Assembly: GCA_023428915.1 (NCBI GenBank) | Contig: JAEYWL010000004.1 | Span: 1 to 25,397, forward strand | Direction: 5' to 3' | Length of the DNA: 25,397 nt | Source: Verrucomicrobiota bacterium | Lineage (GTDB): Bacteria > Chlamydiota > Chlamydiia > Chlamydiales > JAEYWL01 | In this document: piece after piece, positions 1 through 7,443 of the stretch | How positions within the stretch are numbered: position 1 is the first letter of the stretch | How the letters are laid out: every line of letters begins with the position of its first letter | Program-made: the position numbers and the translations under genes | The notes under the pieces: generated by a model | The model's database searches: none | Told to the model about the DNA's origin: nothing | What the model saw: only the letters and a program-made list of their open reading frames with translations

Positions 1-2
1 GA

Positions 3-44
3 TAAGTCCCGAAGAGCCAAGTCGTGACTTGGCCGAGGGGCTTA
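3..44. repeat. Large two-tier hairpin
   Basis: The first 44 bases fold into a two-tier stem-loop. The outer arm 3-10 pairs with 37-44 (one G-T wobble), and an inner 8-bp stem pairs 16-23 (gccaagtc) with 26-33 (gacttggc) around a 2-base loop. No T-run follows, so it is not a standard intrinsic terminator in the plus direction. It may be a dispersed palindromic repeat or the end of an element extending to the left. The left flank lies outside the window. Confidence 0.5.
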
Positions 45-68
45 GCATTTCAATTGGCAAGTTCGGCA

Positions 69-197
69 ATGTTCAAGCGTGATTTAGGGGACAACTTGGG
101 TTTCAAGGCAAAGGTTAAAGACCTTCACTCACTTTACGCAAAACTAGTGGCAACATACAAGCTCGAATTTAGAAAAGTTGAAGAAAAGAAAGATTAA
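69..197 (+). CDS. Short ORF or gene remnant, 42 aa
   Basis: An ATG at 69 opens 42 codons ending in TAA at 195-197; the frame stays open upstream to the stop at 3-5. The product is charged and Lys-rich (begins MFKRDLGDNLGF, ends KVEEKKD) and could be the C-terminal tail of a helical protein. There is no convincing ribosome binding site, and the reading frame upstream runs through the hairpin at 3-44. I do not recognise the family. It may be a gene remnant or chance. Confidence 0.2.
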   Translation: MFKRDLGDNLGFKAKVKDLHSLYAKLVATYKLEFRKVEEKKD

Positions 198-220
198 GAT
201 CATGATCAAGATTAAGATCA
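191..220. repeat. Short direct repeat
   Basis: The 12-mer agattaagatca occurs at 191-202 and again at 209-220, an 18-base period. The array covers the stop codon of the possible remnant at 69-197. It looks like a small slippage duplication with no evident function. Confidence 0.5.
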
Positions 221-249
221 AGACTTGCTAATGGATCCAGCAAGAAGTA

Positions 250-275
250 CGGCGACAAGTCACCGCACTCCAAAT
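250..275. repeat. Dispersed palindromic repeat, copy 1
   Basis: The 26-base block cggcgac-aa-gtcaccg plus cactccaaat recurs at 10204-10229 with two substitutions. The copy here has one stem mismatch; the other is a perfect 8-bp stem. It lies 18 bases past the secG stop in the secG transcription direction, so it would form a hairpin in the 3' untranslated region of the tpiA-secG message. No T-run is present. It is best described as a REP-like intergenic palindrome. Confidence 0.6.
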
Positions 276-292
276 TGTTTACTTTTGCTTTT

Positions 293-583
293 TTATTGTT
301 CGATTTGCTCGATTGTCAGATTGTGCGCCTTTGTCTTTGTTCTTTCTAAAGCGCCTGTCCACAGGGAGAGGAATACACAAGCTGCGAAGAAAATAAAAGC
401 CAGCCAGGCAGTAATTTTTTTTAACACCTCAGCTGTAGAAGTGCCAAACATGGAATCCCCGGAGTCTCCGCCAAATGAAGCCCCAAGTCCCATGCTCTTG
501 CTTTCCTGCATCAAAATCACGATGCAGAGCAACACGCATACAATGATAAATAGCGTTAGCGAGAAAAAGTAGATAAAAGACAT
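293..583 (-). CDS. secG: SecG, preprotein translocase subunit
   Basis: This 96-residue protein is the small SecG subunit of the SecYEG channel in the inner membrane, which assists SecA-driven export. Two hydrophobic helices lie at about residues 3-25 and 57-77. They flank the characteristic cytoplasmic loop with QESKSMGLGASFGG and a following MFGTST segment, then LKKITAWLAF, as in the SecG family. The charged tail (ERTKTKAHNL...) is poorly conserved, as usual. The ATG at 581-583 lies 25 bases downstream of the tpiA stop, so the two genes are probably cotranscribed. The assignment rests on topology plus the Gly-rich loop. Confidence 0.9.
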   Translation of the reverse strand: MSFIYFFSLTLFIIVCVLLCIVILMQESKSMGLGASFGGDSGDSMFGTSTAEVLKKITAWLAFIFFAACVFLSLWTGALERTKTKAHNLTIEQIEQ

Positions 584-608
584 GTAAATTCCTATTTCCT
601 ATAAGTTT

Positions 609-1364
609 TTATGCATTCACAATTTTTGCAAAAATTTCCGGCTCCAGAGAGGCCCTTCCGACTAATAGTCCATCGATATTAGGCTCGGCTAGAAGAATTG
701 CTGCATTCTCAACAGTCACAGAACCTCCGTAAAGGATCGAAACCTTATCGGCCGCCTCAGCTCCCCAATGCTTAGTTAAAATGTTGCGGCAAATCAAATG
801 GGCCTCTTCGGCCTGCTCCGGTGCAGCAGCCTCGCCAGTGCCAATGGCCCACACGGGTTCATAGGCAATTAACATGCTGCTTAGCTGTTCCGCAGTAACA
901 TCGCGCAGCCCTGCTTCTAATTGCTGCATTAATACTTGCTCAGTATGGCCGGCTTGACGTTCCTGCATAGTTTCGCCTACACACAGTATAGCTTGCAACT
1001 GGTCATGGAGTGCGCGTTTTACTTTGCGGTTAATAAATGCATCATCTTCGCCAAATTTTTTTCTTCTTTCAGAGTGTCCTAATAGAACAAAACGCCCGCC
1101 AGCCTCTAAAATCATCTGAGCAGCTATTTCACCAGTAAAGGCCCCATCAGACGCGTCGTGCATATTCTGCGCACCGATACGTATAGAATCGCGGGCTTCT
1201 TTTGCTGCAGATGCAATTGCCGTAAAAGGTACTGCCAGATACACTAAACGCTCAGAGGGATGAATTAATGGCAAAATTGCCTCAACAAATGACACGGCTT
1301 CTGCACTCGTCTTGTACATTTTCCAGTTGCCGGCAATCACTTGCTTTCTTATCGTATCTGACAT
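609..1364 (-). CDS. tpiA: Triosephosphate isomerase
   Basis: TpiA interconverts dihydroxyacetone phosphate and glyceraldehyde 3-phosphate in the cytoplasm. At 251 residues it has normal length. All catalytic parts are visible: N13 and K15 in GNWKMYKT, H97 in LLGHSERRKKFGE, E169 in AYEPVWAIGTG (start of flexible loop 6), and the phosphate-binding GGSV at 213-216. The ATG at 1362-1364 has a strong ribosome binding site (AAGGAGAG, read on the minus strand). The gene is divergent from xseA across a 129-base gap and leads into secG. Glyceraldehyde 3-phosphate is also a substrate of the neighbouring Dxs. Confidence 0.97.
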   Translation of the reverse strand: MSDTIRKQVIAGNWKMYKTSAEAVSFVEAILPLIHPSERLVYLAVPFTAIASAAKEARDSIRIGAQNMHDASDGAFTGEIAAQMILEAGGRFVLLGHSERRKKFGEDDAFINRKVKRALHDQLQAILCVGETMQERQAGHTEQVLMQQLEAGLRDVTAEQLSSMLIAYEPVWAIGTGEAAAPEQAEEAHLICRNILTKHWGAEAADKVSILYGGSVTVENAAILLAEPNIDGLLVGRASLEPEIFAKIVNA

Positions 1365-1493
1365 TATTCTCTCCTTAATGCAATTTTGCTACCTTAATAA
1401 TAAGCAGTTTAGGTAAAGATAGCATTAGCACTCGACTAGAATAATCACTTTTTTAATGAGATTCAAGAGCAATCATTAACCGGCACAAATGTT

Positions 1494-2978
1494 GTGGAAA
1501 AAACTGGACTATTGACAGTCACTGATCTTACCAATGCGATTAAGCGCAAGCTGGAACCTAGCTTTTCCGGTATTGCTGTGCAAGGGGAAGTCGTTAATTT
1601 TAAAGTGCAATCCTCAGGGCACCTCTATTTTTCTTTAAAAGATGCTTATTCGCAAATTTCTGCAGTCATGTTTCGGACAGATGTCCTTGCCTTAAAGTCC
1701 TTGCCTAAAGATGGCGACCAAGTAAGCGTTCAAGGCGACATCAATGTTTACCCGCAAAGAGGCAGTTATCAACTAGTCATTAAAGAACTGGCTCTACTTG
1801 GAGTCGGCCAGCTCCTCTTAAAATTAGAAGCCCTAAAACGCAAACTGCATGAAAAGGGCTGGTTTTCCAAGGCCCATAAAAAACCCCTCCCTCATCTCCC
1901 CCGCCGCATTGGGATTGTCACTAGCCCTACGGGAGCAGTCATACAAGACATCCTGCAGGTTCTCAGCCGCAGGTTTTCCTCTGTACACGTCATCCTTAAT
2001 CCCGTCAAAGTGCAGGGAGAGGGCGCGGCCCAGGAAATAGCCCAGGCCATAGAACAATTTAACCGCTACCAGTTAGCCGATGTACTCATTGTAGGAAGAG
2101 GGGGCGGGAGCCTGGAAGACCTCTGGGCTTTCAATGAGGAAATTGTAGCGGCAGCCATCTTCCATAGCAAAATTCCCATTATCTGTGCTGTAGGTCATGA
2201 AACAGATCATTGCATCGCAGAGTATGTGGCCGATGTGCGTGCACCAACACCTTCAGCTGCAGCCGAGCTGGTCATGGCGGAAAAAAACCAGCAGCAGCAA
2301 ACTTTAAGAAAATTAGAGAAAGGGATCGCACTGGCTTTAAGCCATCAGATCAAACACCATAAACAGCAACTCCAGTACTTGGCAAAACATGCGCTATTTA
2401 ACAATCCTTATGGATTGCTGGGCGGCCGCTTCCAATTGCTGGACGATATTAAACTGGATTTAGAGGAAGGCATCGCCCGCATTCTAGACCAAAAAAAACA
2501 AAAGCTAGATAGCCTTCGCAAACAAAAAGAACTTCTCAAGCCCAGCAATCAGCTCCTTGCCGCTCGGCAGCGCTTATTACACCTGGAGCAGGCCATAACC
2601 ACTAAATTTTTGCACCACTTTACCTATAAAAAATACCAGGTGTCGCAAATCGATAGCGAATGCAGCAGCGCCCAGCAACGAATGCTGGAAAGAGCTAGAC
2701 AAAAATTTCCGCTTGAAGGATATGTAAAACGGTTACAAACTAGTTGGGAAAAAGAGGTTAGGCTACTTAAGGCCAAACTGCAAAACATAGCATTTACGCT
2801 TCATGCAATAGATCCTAAAAATTTAACCAAAAAGGGATATAGTATCCTCTTTTCTGAAAAAACAAATTCAGTTATAAATTCCATTCATTCTCTAGCTCCC
2901 CATGAAACTATTACCATTCTTCTGAGCGACGGAAAGGCTAAAGCCACTGTAACCAGTACTATTTCAAACAAAGATTAA
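1494..2978 (+). CDS. xseA: Exonuclease VII large subunit
   Basis: XseA is the catalytic subunit of exonuclease VII, which degrades single-stranded DNA from both ends. It has 494 residues. An N-terminal OB-fold (about 5-105) contains SGHLYFSLKD at 41-50. The catalytic domain has RRIGIVTSPTGAVIQD (137-152), GRGGGSLEDLWAFNEE (201-216) and VGHETDHCIAEYVADVRAPTP (233-253). A long charged, coiled-coil-like region follows, and the family's C-terminal LTKKGYSIL is present. Start: the GTG at 1494 begins directly before the family N-terminus (LLTVTDLTNAIK); the ATG at 1489 is out of frame and ends quickly. No clear Shine-Dalgarno is visible. xseB follows after 13 bases. Confidence 0.96.
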   Translation: MEKTGLLTVTDLTNAIKRKLEPSFSGIAVQGEVVNFKVQSSGHLYFSLKDAYSQISAVMFRTDVLALKSLPKDGDQVSVQGDINVYPQRGSYQLVIKELALLGVGQLLLKLEALKRKLHEKGWFSKAHKKPLPHLPRRIGIVTSPTGAVIQDILQVLSRRFSSVHVILNPVKVQGEGAAQEIAQAIEQFNRYQLADVLIVGRGGGSLEDLWAFNEEIVAAAIFHSKIPIICAVGHETDHCIAEYVADVRAPTPSAAAELVMAEKNQQQQTLRKLEKGIALALSHQIKHHKQQLQYLAKHALFNNPYGLLGGRFQLLDDIKLDLEEGIARILDQKKQKLDSLRKQKELLKPSNQLLAARQRLLHLEQAITTKFLHHFTYKKYQVSQIDSECSSAQQRMLERARQKFPLEGYVKRLQTSWEKEVRLLKAKLQNIAFTLHAIDPKNLTKKGYSILFSEKTNSVINSIHSLAPHETITILLSDGKAKATVTSTISNKD

Positions 2979-2991
2979 AGGTGCCTTAAGC

Positions 2992-3264
2992 ATGCAGCAA
3001 GCAACAGAGCAAAATAATTTTGAAGAAGCCGTAAAGCGGCTTGAAGAAATTTTAGAGAGGATGAACTCTGGACAAGCTTCGCTTGACGAGTCTTTAAGCT
3101 TATTTGAAGAAGCAGACAAACTAATTACTTATTGCAATAGACGTTTGCAGGAAGCTGAACGGAAAATTGAAACCCTGATTAAAAACCGCAACAACGAATT
3201 GATTTTGGGAAGCGACCAAAAACCTGCCACTCAAGAATTTACCCCCCAGAATCAACAAAGGTAA
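2992..3264 (+). CDS. xseB: Exonuclease VII small subunit
   Basis: XseB is the small helical subunit that binds the XseA stalk to form active exonuclease VII. The 90-residue product shows the family core FEEAVKRLEEILERMNSG..SLDESLSLFEEADKLI..CNRRLQEAERKIETL, a two-helix hairpin. The tail after residue 70 is polar and variable. A purine-rich AAAGGTG, overlapping the xseA stop, precedes the ATG, so xseA and xseB are likely cotranscribed and perhaps coupled. dxs begins 15 bases after its stop. Confidence 0.95.
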   Translation: MQQATEQNNFEEAVKRLEEILERMNSGQASLDESLSLFEEADKLITYCNRRLQEAERKIETLIKNRNNELILGSDQKPATQEFTPQNQQR

Positions 3265-3279
3265 AAGGGCAATAGCCAC

Positions 3280-5208
3280 ATGAATTATGACCTCTTAGCT
3301 GGAATAAACTCCCCTGCCGATCTTAAGTCCCTCAATCTGTCCCAACTGCAGCAATTAGCAGCGCAGGCCAGGCAAAAAATCATTGAAGTCATGTCAATCA
3401 ATGGAGGGCACCTCGCTTCAAACTTGGGCGCCGTAGAGTTAACAGTGGCGCTCCACAGAGTTTTCACTTCGCCTGAAGATAGGTTTATTTGGGATGTAAG
3501 CCATCAAACCTATACCCATAAACTCTTGACAGGCCGGTATGAACGATTCAGCACAATCCGGCAATATAACGGTTTATGCGGATTTAGCCACCCCAAGGAG
3601 TCTAAGCACGATCACTTCCATGCAGGCCATGCAGGTACAGCATTATCGCTGGCTTTAGGAGCAGCTAAGAATCGGGACTTGCAAAGAGGAGATAATTACG
3701 TCATTCCAATCATAGGCGATGCCACCCTGACTTGCGGCGTCTCTTTAGAAGCCCTAAATAACGTGCACCGCGATTTAAAAAAATTTGTCGTAATTTTAAA
3801 CGACAATGCCATGTCTATTTCTAAAAATGTTGGGGCCATTACGAATATTCTCAGCCGCCTTATCTGCAACCCAACTCTCAACAAACTCCATAGAGAAGTT
3901 GACGCCCTCATTAAAAAAATTCCTTCAGTAGGTGACCTGCTTTCAAAGCAAGGGCATCGCCTTACAGAATCGTTAAAAAATCTCGTTTCGCCGGCAGTAT
4001 TTTTTGAGCAATACGGCCTGTCTTATATAGGGCCAATTGATGGCCACGATATACGTAAACTTATCGAGGTACTGGAAGGCGTGAAGGATTCCAATTGGCC
4101 TATACTTATTCATGTCCTCACCAATAAAGGGCAGGGCATGGAAATGGCCACTAGCAACCCTGTAAGTTATCACGGTGCCAAGCCTTTCAATCGCGATACC
4201 GGCAAGTTTTTGCCAACCCCCAATCCCAACCCTACTTTTCCCAAAGTATTTGGCTCGCACTTGCTTAAACTGGCAGAAAATGACCCCAGCCTTATTGCTG
4301 TCACCCCTGCTATGTCTGCAGGCTCTTGCCTCGATGACATGATGGCAAAATTTCCTGAAAGATGCCTGGATGTAGGCATTGCCGAATCGCATGCGATTAC
4401 TTTCTGCGGAGGGTTGGCCCATGGAGGCAAGCTCAAAGTAGTTGCCTCAATTTACGCTACATTTCTGCAGCGGGCTTTCGATAATCTTTTTCACGATGTG
4501 TGTTTGCAAGAGCTGCCGGTAGTATTTGCCATTGATAGAGCCGGTATTTCCGGCCCTGATGGTTCTACGCACCATGGAATTTATGACATCTCCTTTCTAA
4601 ATGCCATGCCTAATATGGTAATTGCACAACCCAGAAATGGACAACTACTCAAAGAACTTTTAGATTCCGCCTTTAGCTATGGCAGGCCAACGGCAATTCG
4701 CTATCCAAATATGACCACAGAGGAGGGAATGGTTCCGCGCAAATATCGTCCGCTTGGTAAAGGAGAAATTTTAGCTGAAGGTGCAGGCCTGCTTATTGTC
4801 GCTCTGGGACATATGACTCTCGCCGCTTTAAAGGTAAAAGAGCAACTAATGGCCTTTGGCATTACCGCCACTGTGCTTGACCCTATCTTTGTTAAGCCTC
4901 TCGACTCTGAACTGCTCTGCAATTTGCTGCTGACCCATAACAAACTTGTCACTTTAGAAGAACATTCTGTGCAAGCAGGTTTAGGTGCCATACTTAACCA
5001 TTTCTTAGCCAGCAATGGCTATACCGGCATCCAAACCTTGAATTTGGGAATCCCTGAAGCTTTCATAGAACATGGCGCCTACGGCGACCTTATGAAAGAA
5101 CTTGGCCTTACCCCTGACCACATAAGCAACACTGTCCTGACAAGGTTCTATCCCGAATTGGCCATTAAAAAAAACAGCTGCGCCAGCGCAAATCAATTGG
5201 TTAAGTAG
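3280..5208 (+). CDS. dxs: 1-deoxy-D-xylulose-5-phosphate synthase
   Basis: Dxs condenses pyruvate with glyceraldehyde 3-phosphate using thiamine diphosphate, the first step of the MEP isoprenoid pathway. It has 642 residues, normal for the family. Visible motifs are NGGHLASNLG (H44), DVSHQTYTHKLLTGR (72-86), GDATLTCG (146-153), LNDNAMSISKNVG (173-185), SYHG (H298), VGIAESHAITF (E369), ATFLQRAFDN and DRAGISGPDGSTHHG (419-433). Two departures from the textbook consensus are GDA where GDG is usual at the cofactor/Mg site, and ESHA where EQHA is usual. The NDN half of the thiamine motif and the catalytic Glu remain, so I infer a working enzyme. nadK follows after 6 bases. Confidence 0.95.
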   Translation: MNYDLLAGINSPADLKSLNLSQLQQLAAQARQKIIEVMSINGGHLASNLGAVELTVALHRVFTSPEDRFIWDVSHQTYTHKLLTGRYERFSTIRQYNGLCGFSHPKESKHDHFHAGHAGTALSLALGAAKNRDLQRGDNYVIPIIGDATLTCGVSLEALNNVHRDLKKFVVILNDNAMSISKNVGAITNILSRLICNPTLNKLHREVDALIKKIPSVGDLLSKQGHRLTESLKNLVSPAVFFEQYGLSYIGPIDGHDIRKLIEVLEGVKDSNWPILIHVLTNKGQGMEMATSNPVSYHGAKPFNRDTGKFLPTPNPNPTFPKVFGSHLLKLAENDPSLIAVTPAMSAGSCLDDMMAKFPERCLDVGIAESHAITFCGGLAHGGKLKVVASIYATFLQRAFDNLFHDVCLQELPVVFAIDRAGISGPDGSTHHGIYDISFLNAMPNMVIAQPRNGQLLKELLDSAFSYGRPTAIRYPNMTTEEGMVPRKYRPLGKGEILAEGAGLLIVALGHMTLAALKVKEQLMAFGITATVLDPIFVKPLDSELLCNLLLTHNKLVTLEEHSVQAGLGAILNHFLASNGYTGIQTLNLGIPEAFIEHGAYGDLMKELGLTPDHISNTVLTRFYPELAIKKNSCASANQLVK

Positions 5209-5214
5209 GTTGTT

Positions 5215-6057
5215 ATGATTTTTGCAGTATTCCCTAATCCCAGGAAAGCACTCTCAAAAGAAAAAGCAAAAGAGATCGCCCTTTACTTAGCAAAAAAAGG
5301 GATTCCGGTTTATGTGGAAGACCCCCTTGCAGAAGAAATGCAACTCCCCCCCCTTTCCCAAATTCGGCCAGCCCAAATAGACTTTATGATATCGCTTGGC
5401 GGAGATGGCACAATTTTAAGGCTCATTCACCGCCACCCGGAAATCAATGCTCCGGTAATTGGCATCAATTTAGGCAGCTTAGGTTTTTTAGCTGACATTA
5501 CCATTCACGAAATTTTTTCCAGCCTTGAGGAAATCTTGGAAGGCAAGTATAAGGTGCAGGAAAGGCTTACTCTGGAAGGCAAAACAACCAATGGCGAAAC
5601 ATGCCTGGCGGTTAATGATATTGTTATACATCGGGCAAAAAATCCAAGCCTGGTTGAATTGGCTATCTATGTGGATGGCAATTATTTAAACACATTTTCT
5701 GCAGATGGAGTTATTTTTGCAACTCCCTGCGGATCTACAGCCTACTCTCTAGCTGCAGGCGGACCGATTCTAGCCCCAGAGCTAGATGCCATTGCCATTA
5801 CTCCAATTTGCCCCCATACCATATCGAATCGCCCGATTGTTTTATTGCCGCAAAGCAAAATTCAAATTAAATACTTAACCTACAATGACCCAGTAGAAAT
5901 TACCTACGATGGAATCGCCTCATTTAACCTCAGCACAAATGAGATTTTTACCATCCATCAATCGGACAGAAAATTCCGCATGGTCTCGATCCATGGTCAT
6001 GATTATTTTTCAACTCTAAGAACTAAGTTAGGCTGGACCGGCAAACTCAAAATTTAA
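5215..6057 (+). CDS. nadK: NAD kinase
   Basis: NadK phosphorylates NAD to NADP in the cytoplasm. The 280-residue protein has GGDGT at 62-66, NLGSLGFLAD at 85-94, the VNDIVIHR segment with the NAD-contacting Asn-Asp at 134-135, and the Gly-rich ADGVIFATPCGSTAYSLAAG (163-182), followed by SNRPIVLP. The order and length match the bacterial family. The ATG is 6 bases after the dxs stop, so the gene closes the xseA-xseB-dxs-nadK operon. The link to dxs is metabolic: NADPH is used by the next MEP enzyme. No strong intrinsic terminator is seen after its stop. Confidence 0.95.
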   Translation: MIFAVFPNPRKALSKEKAKEIALYLAKKGIPVYVEDPLAEEMQLPPLSQIRPAQIDFMISLGGDGTILRLIHRHPEINAPVIGINLGSLGFLADITIHEIFSSLEEILEGKYKVQERLTLEGKTTNGETCLAVNDIVIHRAKNPSLVELAIYVDGNYLNTFSADGVIFATPCGSTAYSLAAGGPILAPELDAIAITPICPHTISNRPIVLLPQSKIQIKYLTYNDPVEITYDGIASFNLSTNEIFTIHQSDRKFRMVSIHGHDYFSTLRTKLGWTGKLKI

Positions 6058-6640
6058 ACCCGGCTTGCTACCTTCAGAACAATTTCTATTATCTTTTAAA
6101 TTATCTTGCAATTAATTTAATTATCGCTTGTTTAACAATTTTAACTATCATCAGTACAGTATTCAAGCCTACGCATACCCCTTCTTTTTTTTCTTGCAAA
6201 AAAACTTACCACTATGTCCAGGAAAATATTTTTTCAAGAAGTTTCAAGAGCTAAAATGATTTCTAAACACAACTTACAAATATACTTAAAAGCGCTTCCC
6301 CTCTGAAAAAATAATATAAAAAGAGAGATGCGCCCTCTGTGCTAAAAAAATTCGATAAACAGCGTGCCAGGTAAAAATACTGATAAAATTTATGTTTTCT
6401 TAAGTAGCTGATTATATTTATGTTACAAAACATTCCTTAAAAAAATTTGCAAAAATTCAAAAAACTACTGGATGATTTATTAGCTAAGGGGTATCTAAAA
6501 AAGGTAAAATCTTTTTTTGTTTCTCTGCCGATCGACAAACTTTGAGATTGAATAGCAACAGAGACAAGAATGAAAGACAAAAGCTAAAGGAAAATAAAAT
6601 TCCTCGAAACAAACCAAAAAAAAACAAATAGGAGATTTAT
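6058..6640 (+). promoter_or_regulatory. Long AT-rich upstream region of the omc locus
   Basis: This 583-base non-coding stretch separates nadK from omcA. It is AT-rich with several A- and T-tracts and no plausible gene on either strand; the minus ORF that enters it is the antisense of the Cys/Pro repeats. It must hold the promoter of the Cys-rich protein locus. A weak candidate is ttgcaa at 6447-6452 with gatgat about 18 bases downstream, but several other AT-rich boxes fit as well. The omc genes of Chlamydia are late-stage, developmentally controlled genes; similar control here is inferred. Confidence 0.4.
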
Positions 6641-6922
6641 ATGAAAAATCTATTTTCAAAACTATCTTCCGTAGTTGCATTAGGTGCAGTTGCTCTAATG
6701 TTGACAGGCTGCGGATGCTTCGATCGTTGCTGCGAGCAGCCATGCTGCCCAAGACCACGTTGCTGCGTGAAGCCATGCCCAAGACCATGCTGTCCTCCAC
6801 CATGCTGCCCAGCTCCTTGCGCTGCTCCATGCCCAGCTCCATGCTGCCCAGCACCATGTGCTCCAGTATGCGCACCGAAGCCAGTATGCAACCCATGCCC
6901 ACCAGCTCCTTGCTGCTACTAA
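6641..6922 (+). CDS. omcA: OmcA-like cysteine-rich lipoprotein
   Basis: A 93-residue small Cys-rich envelope lipoprotein. Residues 1-23 form a lipoprotein signal peptide ending in lipobox L21-T22-G23 with C24 as the predicted lipidated residue. The mature protein is almost wholly Cys and Pro, in CCP, PCCPAP and CAPVCAP units. Chlamydial OmcA is known to be disulfide cross-linked into the outer envelope with OmcB, giving elementary bodies rigidity without much peptidoglycan. The start has a good ribosome binding site (TAGGAG). The gene is first of three, before a second OmcA-like gene and omcB. Long antisense ORFs here are by-products of the GC-rich repeats. Confidence 0.85.
   Translation: MKNLFSKLSSVVALGAVALMLTGCGCFDRCCEQPCCPRPRCCVKPCPRPCCPPPCCPAPCAAPCPAPCCPAPCAPVCAPKPVCNPCPPAPCCY
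6737..6919 (+). repeat. Cys-Pro coding repeats in omcA
   Basis: Short degenerate repeats coding PCCP / PAPC units fill the whole mature part of omcA. The 20-base segment at 6857-6876 coding CAPVCAP matches omcB repeats at 7603-7622 and 7636-7655 at 19 of 20 positions. This suggests duplication or gene conversion between the two genes. Confidence 0.7.
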
Positions 6923-6953
6923 GATCTGCTTAGTTCAGTAAAGCTGAACATGG

Positions 6954-6980
6954 GTGACGGGGCAGTTTCTGCCCCGTCGC
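6954..6980 (+). terminator. Intercistronic GC-rich hairpin after omcA
   Basis: gacggggca at 6956-6964 pairs perfectly with tgccccgtc at 6970-6978 around the 5-base loop gtttc; a G-T and a G-C pair extend it to 11 bp. It lies between omcA and the second lipoprotein gene. No T-run follows, so it is not a canonical terminator. It could act as a partial terminator or as a 3' block that stabilises an omcA-only message, helping set product ratios. Confidence 0.6.
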
Positions 6981-7021
6981 ATCTGATATGAAAAGATGCA
7001 ACAAAATAAAGGAGTCACAAA

Positions 7022-7249
7022 ATGAAAAGCTGTAACCGAAGCATGACATCAATTCTAGCGATGATGGCAGCCTCTCTGCTAATGACAAGCTGCTGCTGCT
7101 GGAACCGTGATTCTCAATGTGTCACAAAGCCGCCATGCTGTCCGCAACCAGACCAAGCCTGCTGTTGTCCGCAGCCACGATATTGTGGCGGAGAACAGCC
7201 AATTGATTACTGCACACCGGATTATTACAACTATTTTGACCCAAGCTAA
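7022..7249 (+). CDS. Second small Cys-rich lipoprotein, OmcA-like
   Basis: A 75-residue lipoprotein similar in plan to OmcA. The signal peptide has a charged start (MKSCNRS), a hydrophobic core and a lipobox-like M21-T22-S23 before C24, CCCW starting the mature chain. The mature part has CCPQP and ACCCPQP units, then a distinct acidic/aromatic tail YCGGEQPIDYCTPDYYNYFDPS not found in the first protein. The start has a strong ribosome binding site (AAAGGAG). It sits between omcA and omcB, so it probably joins the same disulfide-linked envelope network. The Tyr-rich tail suggests a different partner or surface role. It is either a diverged paralogue of omcA or an unrelated small Cys-rich lipoprotein. 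Confidence 0.8.
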   Translation: MKSCNRSMTSILAMMAASLLMTSCCCWNRDSQCVTKPPCCPQPDQACCCPQPRYCGGEQPIDYCTPDYYNYFDPS

Positions 7250-7279
7250 TGCAAAAAGAAAAAATAGGTCTGCTCGAAG

Positions 7280-7335
7280 TTGTCACTTTCTCTAAATTCT
7301 TTACCGCAATCTAAAGGATTCAGAAAAAGTGACAA
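7280..7335 (+). promoter_or_regulatory. Extended stem-loop upstream of omcB
   Basis: The outer arm ttgtcacttt (7280-7289) pairs perfectly with aaagtgacaa (7326-7335). After a 5/5 internal loop, aattcttta (7295-7303) pairs with taaaggatt (7312-7320) with one G-T wobble, leaving an 8-base loop. No T-run follows. It stands in the 194-base gap between the second lipoprotein gene and omcB. Possible roles are an RNA-processing or stability element, or a regulator-binding operator. Confidence 0.6.
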
Positions 7336-7443
7336 GCGGGCGTTAACCCTGTGATGAATAATATGATGGCCATAAGCCTCAACGCTAACACTAAAGAACT
7401 GTTAAAATTAACCAAAGATATTAAACTAACAAGGAGTCTTTGA

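Noticed and set aside
3973..4422. 149-codon minus frame inside dxs
   Set aside because: dxs is intact and motif-rich here; the antisense product has no recognisable features or ribosome binding site.
6495..6902. Minus-strand frame of 135 codons (and a second one of 84) across omcA
   Set aside because: The products are runs of Gly-Ala-His/Met-Gly-Ser that mirror the Cys-Pro repeats on the plus strand. omcA has the signal peptide and ribosome binding site.
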